A DNA stretch of 64,000 bases from Pseudomonas azerbaijanoccidentalis (lineage in GTDB: Bacteria; Pseudomonadota; Gammaproteobacteria; Pseudomonadales; Pseudomonadaceae): contig NZ_JAHSTU010000006.1 in NCBI RefSeq assembly GCF_019145495.1, forward strand, positions 62,001 to 126,000, written 5' to 3'. Within the stretch, counting starts at the first letter, position 1; the number at the start of each line of letters is the position of its first letter. Of this stretch, positions 50,303 to 57,800 are shown in pieces. The translations under genes and the position numbers were made by a program. Below the pieces are notes generated by a model. The model searched no databases, was not told the DNA's origin, and worked only from the letters and a program-made list of their open reading frames with translations.

Positions 50303-51142
50303 ATGACCCTTCCCGCATCCGGCGCTTTATTCACACCCAGTTGGCACGCCGAACTGGCGCTGGGCTACGCCCGATTCGGCGACAGCACACGCCCGGTTCT
50401 GCGCCGACACCAAGGCCCGCTGCGGGTACAGAAACACCTGTATGCCGAAGGGCCGCAAGTCTGCCAGCACATTATCGTCCACCCGCCGGGCGGGATTGCC
50501 GGCGGTGATCGACTGGATATTTCAGCCAGCGTCGGCAGCGGTGCCTGGGCGCAGATCACCAGCCCCGGTGCGGCGAAGTGGTACCGCGCGGCCGGTCCCG
50601 CTTATCAGCGGCTGGACTTGCGCGTGGCGGCGGGTGCCTCACTGGAGTGGCTGCCCCAGGAAACGATCATTTTCAGTGCGGCGCAGGCTGAACTCAGCAC
50701 CTCAATTGACCTTGAAGGCGATGCCCGTTTGTTCTACTGGGACGTGGTCGCGTTGGGGCGCCCTGCCAGTGGCGAGCGCTTCGACCTCGGTCATTTTCAG
50801 GCACAACTGGACATCCGCCGCGATGGTCAGTTGCTCTGGCACGAACGCCAGCGCATTGTCGGAAATGACGGCCTGCTTGATTCGCCGATCGGGCTCGACG
50901 GGCAACCGGTGCTTGCCACCTTGCTGGTGACGGGCGAAATCGATAGCGACTTGCTGGAACAGTGCCGCTCGTTGTCCAACCCTGTGCGCGGGGACCTGAC
51001 GCAATTGCCTGGGCTTTTGGTGGCTCGGTGCCTGGCCAGTGAAGCGCTGTTGGCGCGGGCGTGGCTGATCGAACTGTGGAAGTTGCTGCGCCCCGCCCTG
51101 CTGGGGCGTGAGGCCGTACCGCCAAGAATATGGAACACCTGA
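50303..51142 (+). CDS. ureD: Urease accessory protein UreD
   Basis: Scaffold of the UreDFG complex that loads nickel into apo-urease. The 279-residue protein has SWHAELALGYARFGDSTRPV, the conserved IIVHPPGGIAGGDRLDISAS, and LEWLPQETIIFSAAQAEL. The ATG at 50303 is chosen because the predicted sigma-54 start site (near 50280) lies at or after the alternative ATG at 50279. The ribosome binding site is weak. ureE, ureF and ureG are not in the window. Confidence 0.9.
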   Translation: MTLPASGALFTPSWHAELALGYARFGDSTRPVLRRHQGPLRVQKHLYAEGPQVCQHIIVHPPGGIAGGDRLDISASVGSGAWAQITSPGAAKWYRAAGPAYQRLDLRVAAGASLEWLPQETIIFSAAQAELSTSIDLEGDARLFYWDVVALGRPASGERFDLGHFQAQLDIRRDGQLLWHERQRIVGNDGLLDSPIGLDGQPVLATLLVTGEIDSDLLEQCRSLSNPVRGDLTQLPGLLVARCLASEALLARAWLIELWKLLRPALLGREAVPPRIWNT

Positions 51143-51184
51143 GCACACGCAAGATTTTCATTCTGCCAAAAATGGATTCCAACG

Positions 51185-51487
51185 ATGGACCTGACCCCAC
51201 GTGAAAAAGACAAGCTGCTGATCTTCACCGCCGGCCTCGTCGCCGAGCGGCGTTTGGCTCGCGGTGTGAAACTCAATTACCCGGAGGCCATGGCCTACAT
51301 TTCCGCCGCGCTGCTCGAAGGCGCCCGTGATGGTCAGACCGTGGCCGAACTGATGCACTTCGGCACCACCCTGCTCAGCCGCGAACAAGTGATGGACGGC
51401 ATCCCGGAAATGATCCCGGAGATCCAGGTCGAAGCGACGTTCCCCGACGGCACCAAACTGGTCACCGTCCACCAACCGATCGCCTGA
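51185..51487 (+). CDS. ureA: Urease gamma subunit UreA
   Basis: A 100-residue subunit of the nickel enzyme urease. The sequence MDLTPREKDKLLIFTAGLVA and GVKLNYPEAMAYISAALLEG is near-invariant in the family; EATFPDGTKLVTVHQPIA closes it. It is 42 bases after ureD. Confidence 0.97.
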   Translation: MDLTPREKDKLLIFTAGLVAERRLARGVKLNYPEAMAYISAALLEGARDGQTVAELMHFGTTLLSREQVMDGIPEMIPEIQVEATFPDGTKLVTVHQPIA

Positions 51488-51496
51488 GGCCGCGCC

Positions 51497-52030
51497 ATGA
51501 CTTACCACATCCGCGATGCGGTGCATGCCGACCTGCCGGCGATCCGCGACATCTACAACGACGCCGTGCTCAACACCACGGCGATCTGGAACGAGCAGGC
51601 CGTGGACCTCGGCAATCGCCAGGCCTGGTTCAGCGCCCGGCAATCCCAGGCTTATCCGATTCTGGTGATCGTCGACGAAGACAACACCGTGCTGGGTTAT
51701 GCCTCGTTTGGCGACTGGCGTCCGTTCGACGGTTTCCGTCACACCGTCGAGCATTCGGTCTACGTGCGCAGCGATCAACGCGGCAATGGCCTGGGGCCAA
51801 AACTGATGGACGTGTTGATCGAACGCGCCAAAGGCTGCGGGAAACACGTCATGGTAGCCGCCATCGAAAGCGGTAACACCGCTTCCATCCGCCTGCATGA
51901 GCGCATCGGTTTCGTGACCACCGGGCAGATGCCACAGGTGGGCACCAAGTTCGGTCGCTGGCTGGACCTGACCTTCATGCAACTGACCCTCAATCCTGGC
52001 GCACAACCACCGGCCGCCAATAAGGAGTGA
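51497..52030 (+). CDS. GNAT acetyltransferase, MddA/Pat-like
   Basis: A 177-residue N-acetyltransferase similar to phosphinothricin acetyltransferases. The family blocks are IRDIYNDAVLNTTAIWNEQ, EHSVYVRSDQRGNGLGPKLM (acetyl-CoA loop RGNGLG) and IESGNTASIRLHERIGF. In P. aeruginosa a gene in the same position between ureA and ureB (PA4866) acts on methionine sulfoximine and sulfone; that specificity is inferred here. Starts nine bases after ureA. Confidence 0.88.
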   Translation: MTYHIRDAVHADLPAIRDIYNDAVLNTTAIWNEQAVDLGNRQAWFSARQSQAYPILVIVDEDNTVLGYASFGDWRPFDGFRHTVEHSVYVRSDQRGNGLGPKLMDVLIERAKGCGKHVMVAAIESGNTASIRLHERIGFVTTGQMPQVGTKFGRWLDLTFMQLTLNPGAQPPAANKE

Positions 52031-52035
52031 CCGCG

Positions 52036-52569
52036 ATGAACCCCGCCCAACTGCGACGCGTCAATGCTGAAAGTTTTGCGCACTATCGTCAGGGTCTGGT
52101 TGACCTGCTGCTCGACGCCGTCGGGTATGGTGCCAGTGTCGGCTTCATGGCCGACCTCGATGCCACGCAGGCGCACGCCTATTTCGATGAGGTTCAGGAC
52201 AATCTGAACAAGGGCAATGTGCTGCTGTGGGTGGTGGTCAAGGACGAACAGGTGCAAGCCAGTGTGCAACTGGGCCTGTGCCGCAAGGCCAACGGATTGA
52301 ACCGCGCCGAAGTGCAGAAACTGCTGGTGCGCGAACACGCACGCCGTCGCGGTCTGGGCCAACAGTTGATGACAGCACTCGAACAGGCCGCGCTGCAACA
52401 CAAGCGCGGCATGCTCTTCCTCGACACGGAGGCCGGTTCGCCCGCCGAAGATTTCTACAAAGCCCTGGGCTACACCCGCGCCGGTGAAATCCCCGACTAC
52501 GCCTGCGACCCGAGCGGCCGCTACAAGCCGACCGCCCTTTATTACAAAGTTCTGCAAGGAGCCCATTGA
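52036..52569 (+). CDS. GNAT acetyltransferase, second copy in the ure operon
   Basis: A 177-residue GNAT enzyme of unknown substrate. REHARRRGLGQQLMTALEQA is the acetyl-CoA binding motif (RRRGLG), and DTEAGSPAEDFYKALGYTRA is the C-terminal block. It is not a duplicate of the preceding GNAT gene, as there is little similarity outside the motif. The ATG at 52036 follows AAGGAG by eight bases. It ends at the first base of ureB (TGATG-type overlap). Confidence 0.87.
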   Translation: MNPAQLRRVNAESFAHYRQGLVDLLLDAVGYGASVGFMADLDATQAHAYFDEVQDNLNKGNVLLWVVVKDEQVQASVQLGLCRKANGLNRAEVQKLLVREHARRRGLGQQLMTALEQAALQHKRGMLFLDTEAGSPAEDFYKALGYTRAGEIPDYACDPSGRYKPTALYYKVLQGAH

Positions 52570-52877
52570 TGATTCCCGGCGAATACCAGATCCAGCCCGG
52601 CGACATCGAACTCAACGTCGGCCGCCGCACGATCAGCCTGACGGTGGCCAACAGCGGTGACCGGCCGATCCAGGTGGGCTCGCATTACCACTTTTTCGAA
52701 ACCAATGACGCCCTGAACTTCGACCGCGCCGCCAGCCGCGGCATGCGGCTGAACATCCCCGCCGGCACCGCCGTACGCTTCGAGCCGGGGCAGAGCCGCG
52801 AGGTGGAGTTGGTGGACTTGGCCGGCCATCGCCGGGTGTTCGGATTTGCCGGGCGGATCATGGGTGATCTCGACTGA
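52569..52877 (+). CDS. ureB: Urease beta subunit UreB
   Basis: A 102-residue urease subunit. IPGEYQIQPGDIELNVGRRT, QVGSHYHFFETNDALNFDR and GMRLNIPAGTAVRFEPGQSR are near-invariant family blocks. AAGGAG precedes the ATG. Two REP units follow before ureC. Confidence 0.96.
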   Translation: MIPGEYQIQPGDIELNVGRRTISLTVANSGDRPIQVGSHYHFFETNDALNFDRAASRGMRLNIPAGTAVRFEPGQSREVELVDLAGHRRVFGFAGRIMGDLD

Positions 52878-52893
52878 CAACTGCAGCGTTCCC

Positions 52894-52998
52894 AAAAGAT
52901 CGCAGCCTCGCTTCGCTCGACAGCTCCTACAGGGACCGGGCGCGCGAATGCTGTGTGAACACCCGTAGGAGCTGCCGAGCGCAGCGAGGCTGCGATAG
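52894..52998. repeat. REP doublet between ureB and ureC
   Basis: AAGATCGCAGCCTCGCTTCG then CTCGACAGCTCCTACAG is followed by GTAGGAGCTGCCGAGCGCAG then CGAGGCTGCGAT in outward orientation around a 34-base spacer. It lies inside the urease structural operon. Confidence 0.86.
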
Positions 52999-53046
52999 CG
53001 AGTAATGCGAGCGGTCTCCAAATCAATTGAATCTCAAGGCATGCGC

Positions 53047-54747
53047 ATGAAAATCTCAAGACAAGCCTACGCCGACATGTTCGGCCCCACCGTCGGCGAC
53101 AAGGTGCGCCTGGCCGACACCGAGCTGTGGATCGAAGTGGAAAAGGACTTCACCACCTACGGCGAAGAAGTGAAGTTCGGCGGGGGTAAAGTCATCCGTG
53201 ACGGCCAGGGCCAGAGCCAGTTACTTGCCGCCGAAGTGGTCGACACGCTGATCACCAACGCGCTGATCATCGACCACTGGGGCATCGTCAAGGCCGACGT
53301 TGGACTCAAGGACGGGCGCATCGCCGCCATCGGCAAGGCCGGTAACCCGGACATCCAGCCCAACGTCAACATCGCCATTGGCGCCAGCACCGAAGTCATT
53401 GCCGGTGAAGGCATGATCCTCACCGCTGGCGGCATCGATACGCACATCCACTTCATTTGCCCGCAGCAAATCGAAGAGGCGTTGATGAGCGGCGTCACCA
53501 CCATGATCGGCGGCGGCACCGGACCGGCCACCGGCACCAACGCCACCACCTGCACCTCCGGGCCGTGGCACCTGGCGCGCATGCTCCAGGCCGCCGACGC
53601 GTTCCCGATGAACATTGGCCTCACCGGCAAGGGCAACGCCAGCCTGCCAGAGCCATTGATCGAACAGGTCAAGGCCGGCGCCATCGGCCTCAAGCTTCAC
53701 GAAGACTGGGGCACCACTCCGGCGAGCATCGACAATTGCCTGACCGTCGCCGATCAATACGACGTGCAGGTGGCGATACATACCGACACGCTCAACGAGT
53801 CCGGTTTCGTCGAAACCACCCTGGCCGCCTTCAAGGGCCGCACCATCCATACCTATCACACTGAAGGCGCCGGTGGTGGTCACGCGCCAGACATCATCAA
53901 GGCCTGCGGCTTTGCCAACGTGCTGCCGAGTTCGACCAACCCGACCCGGCCGTTCACCCGCAACACCATTGATGAACACCTCGACATGCTGATGGTCTGC
54001 CATCACCTGGACCCAAGCATTGCAGAAGACGTGGCCTTCGCCGAAAGCCGCATTCGCCGCGAGACGATTGCCGCTGAAGACATCCTCCACGACCTCGGCG
54101 CGTTTTCGATGATCAGCTCCGACAGCCAGGCCATGGGCCGCGTCGGCGAGGTGATCACGCGCACTTGGCAGACTGCCGACAAAATGAAAAAACAGCGCGG
54201 TCCGTTGCCACTGGACGGTGAAGGCAACGACAACTTCCGCGCCAAACGCTACATCGCCAAGTACACCATCAACCCGGCGATCACCCATGGCATCAGCCAT
54301 GAAGTGGGCTCGATCGAAGTGGGTAAATGGGCCGATCTGGTGCTGTGGCGTCCGGCATTTTTCGGCGTGAAACCGACGCTGATCCTCAAGGGTGGCGCCA
54401 TCGCCGCCAGCCTGATGGGCGACGCCAACGCTTCGATTCCAACCCCGCAACCGGTGCACTACCGCCCGATGTTTGCAAGCTTTGGTGGTTCGTTGCACGC
54501 CACCAGCATGACCTTTATCAGTCAGGCGGCGCAGGAGGCCGGATTGCCCGAAACCCTGGGTTTGAAGAAGAAAATCGCGGTGGTCAAAGGCTGCCGCGAC
54601 GTGCAGAAAACCGACCTGATCCACAACGATTACCTGCCGAACATCGACGTCGACCCGCAGACCTATCAGGTCAAGGCCGACGGCGTTTTACTCTGGTGTG
54701 AACCGGCGGAAACCCTGCCGATGGCCCAGCGTTATTTCCTGTTCTGA
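53047..54747 (+). CDS. ureC: Urease alpha subunit UreC
   Basis: Catalytic subunit, hydrolyses urea to ammonia and carbamate with two nickel ions. The 566-residue length is standard. The carbamylated lysine is Lys216 in AIGLKLHEDWG; the nickel ligands lie in GGIDTHIHFICPQQ, HTDTLNESG and the TYHTEGAGGGHAPDII region. MVCHHLDPS carries the flap-region histidines. The ATG at 53047 follows AAGG and gives MKISRQAYADMFGPTVGDK; a start six bases upstream is possible. A strong hairpin follows. Confidence 0.97.
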   Translation: MKISRQAYADMFGPTVGDKVRLADTELWIEVEKDFTTYGEEVKFGGGKVIRDGQGQSQLLAAEVVDTLITNALIIDHWGIVKADVGLKDGRIAAIGKAGNPDIQPNVNIAIGASTEVIAGEGMILTAGGIDTHIHFICPQQIEEALMSGVTTMIGGGTGPATGTNATTCTSGPWHLARMLQAADAFPMNIGLTGKGNASLPEPLIEQVKAGAIGLKLHEDWGTTPASIDNCLTVADQYDVQVAIHTDTLNESGFVETTLAAFKGRTIHTYHTEGAGGGHAPDIIKACGFANVLPSSTNPTRPFTRNTIDEHLDMLMVCHHLDPSIAEDVAFAESRIRRETIAAEDILHDLGAFSMISSDSQAMGRVGEVITRTWQTADKMKKQRGPLPLDGEGNDNFRAKRYIAKYTINPAITHGISHEVGSIEVGKWADLVLWRPAFFGVKPTLILKGGAIAASLMGDANASIPTPQPVHYRPMFASFGGSLHATSMTFISQAAQEAGLPETLGLKKKIAVVKGCRDVQKTDLIHNDYLPNIDVDPQTYQVKADGVLLWCEPAETLPMAQRYFLF

Positions 54748-54760
54748 GGTGATTGTTGCG

Positions 54761-54808
54761 CCACCCACAAAGGCCTCGCACACAGCGTGTGCAGGCCTTT
54801 GTGGGTGG
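54761..54808. terminator. Strong terminator hairpin after ureC
   Basis: CCACCCACAAAGGCCT plus GCACAC pairs with GTGTGC plus AGGCCTTTGTGGGTGG around an AGC loop, with one bulged C. It lies 13 bases past ureC and 51 before the end of the leftward NEL gene, so it can stop both convergent transcripts. The T tract is short. Confidence 0.8.
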
Positions 54809-54859
54809 TTGATCGGGCGTCAGGGTGATAGGTGTAAAACCCATCCAGGACTAGACAGG

Positions 54860-57800
54860 TTAGTGACTGGATGAAACCCGCAGTCGATCCAGATTTGCCC
54901 GCTTCATCGCTTCCCGGGTCAGGGTTTTCAGTTGCTGTGTGATCTGCCGATCAATTTCAGTCAAGGCTTGAACATACGCCTCGTCCGACATGAGCTTGCC
55001 CTCGGCGAAGTCGCTTTCGCTCCTGCCCAGTTCACCACAAAGCGACGCTATTTCTGAGTCCACTTCAGCCTTTTCCTCTGCCGTGAAAGTCGTCCCGTCA
55101 GCCCTGCGCTGTAGTGCATCCTGCAATTCAGTGGTGGCGTCGATCCGGCGTTTCAAGCCGCTCAACTGCTCTTGACTCGCGGTTTCCAGCCAGGTTCTCC
55201 AGAGTGGCTGGTCAAGAATGCGGTCGGTCAGCAACTCACCTTCCTCTAGCGCCACAATTCGCTCGAACGCAGCATCGATCATCTCTTTACTCACCCCGGC
55301 GATCTTGCGGAACTGCATGCCCCGCGCCTGCCATGGCAAATCCAGACGCCGCGCCAGATCAGTCATGTAGGCCAGATGGACTTCCACCTCGTCAATTGAA
55401 CCGACGACATGACCCTGATCGTCCACTCGGCGGAACTGCTCCCCCTTCGCCAAACGCGCGGCTACGCGCTGACGAGCAATAGCGCCGAGTTCATCAAGCC
55501 GGGATTTTCCCAGCGCAAGCTTGAGTAATTGCGCCTCGATCAAGCTTGCATCTGTCAACGCGTAAGCCTCGTGAATCATCACCTGCACGCCCATGGCGTT
55601 GAACAGCTGCGTGCCGCCGTCCACGCATTCGGTGGGGGTTGCGGCCTCAGTGAACAGCTTGATCCGCAATTCGCTGTCAATGGCCATGGCCTCGATCATG
55701 CGCCACACCTTGGCGGTCAGTTCCGTTTGATAAGTGCCGCCCGCCCTGAAATCGGCAGATTCGGAGAGTTTGCGGATTTCGTCGAAAAAAGGAACCGATT
55801 CGAATTCATCCTCTACCTGGTTCCAGGCGATCTGTTTGTCAGCCCATTGCTGCTGCGACAACCCCATTGACCAGTCGGCGCTGTCCAGGGTGCCGCGTGG
55901 TGGATAAGGGCGGTCAGGGTCCATACCGACCGACTCAATGTAGAATTTGAGTCTTTCGAGATTGGCAGGCGAGATCCAGCGTGGCTCTCGACTGATTACC
56001 GTGCGGGCCAGCAACTCGGCGCGAAACGAACCTGGCGCGACCACCGGAATGCGACTGATCGGGTTGCTGCTCAAATCCAGATAGATATGCCGCGGCCGCG
56101 ACTGGGAAAACAGCCCGACAGGCCAGGTGTCCAGGCCCGTTTCGTTCAGCAGTAGCACCTGCAAATCCGGCATGCGACTGATATCAGGAATAAGCTTCAA
56201 TGGGTTGTCACGCAACCCCAGAGAACAGAGACGGGTCAGATTTTTCAGACGGTTGACTGCCAGTAAATCCAGTTCAATGCGGTTTTCGTTGAGGAACAGA
56301 TCCGTGAGATGACGCATGTTGCCAATGGCTTGAGGAAGGGCCACAAGCGCGTTGCCTTGCAGATTGAGACTGCGCAACTGACGAAACGAGCCAAGCATGG
56401 ACAGATGCTCCATACGCAACTGGTTATCTCGCAGGCTCATGCCGGTGACATGGTCGAAATTGGCCTCCAGCTTTGGCAGTGTCTCTAGCAGTCGACGCAA
56501 CTGGGGAATATTGTCCAGAGACAAAAACTGAGGTCGTGTCACACCTGCAGCCGCGACCCCTTCCGGCCCGGAGCGCTGCCAACACTGCCTGAAAGCTTTG
56601 CAGAGCATATTGCGTGATTGCCATTCCTCCATACCCGACGCCAAGAAACGCCAGGACGTCGTAGGAGAGTCCCGCCAGTGGTTCAGACTTTTGATCAACT
56701 GATTGAATTCGGTCTCCAACGCCGTGAGGCGTGCATCCACTGAGCCATTGTTGAGAGTGAACGCTACCAGCAGACTTTCGACCTCTTGCGCTGTAAAGGC
56801 CGGATACAGCGCTCGAGCACGGTGTCTCAGGCCCATTCCCCGTGGTACTTGCTGCGCGTAACCCGGCATGCCGCCGCGCAAGCGCATGGTGGTCGGGTCG
56901 TAGGCCGGTTTGGTGTTCGGGTTATCCCGTAAAATCGGTTCAAGCAGGTGGCGGTCCAACGGCTGCGCTTTTACCGCCTGCTCTAGCCGGGATGCCTCGT
57001 TGATGCCAAAGCCAAATGTCACTCGTTGCGCGTCTGGCAAGGCGTGCAGCACAGCGGCGTACAAGCTGTCGGCGCCGTGCAGATGTTGATCACGCCCATC
57101 CCGGGCCTCGTACTTCCCATCCTCGCCCCAGATCAGCACTTTGCGGACCGGTGCATCTACCGGCCCGACACTGTCGTTCAAGGTGCCTTCGAAAGAGTAC
57201 TCACGGATTTCCAGGCGCAGATCCGCCGGCCAGCCCGGCAGGTGGGCCAACGTATGCAACTCCAGGCGCGCAGTGTCAGCATTGTGCAGGCCATCGAGAA
57301 AAAAACCTTCATAGGCCCGTGCCAGCCGCAATTGTTCTGCGGCCTCCCGAGCTTGCTCTGCCAGTCTCAAAGGCACGCGATTTTTTTCGCTCAAGTGCTG
57401 CGTGTCGGAACGATGTGCATCACGCAGCAGGGCTTGCGCCTGACTGGTAGAGATCTCTGCACCGTCGCCTTTTAGCAGGTTCACCGTTGGATCGCTCGAA
57501 CGCGTACGGCGCGTGTATAACTCATCGAACAGACGTCTTTTTTGCTGACGCGCCCGACCCGCCAGTTTATCGCGCAATACTTCGATGCGCTTTTGCCGGT
57601 CACCGGAAAACCATTGCCCGAGCATCTGCCGAATCGAAGGCTCATCAAGAAACCCGAGCACACGCTCGGGCAGCGCACCCGTCAGCAGTTGCTGACGGGT
57701 GATCTGCAAAGTGTCCACCGGTAACGCATCGGCATAGCCGTCCTTGATGGATGCCCCTTTCAACTCCGCGCCCTCGAAAACTTCGATGGCTTTGGCGCCG

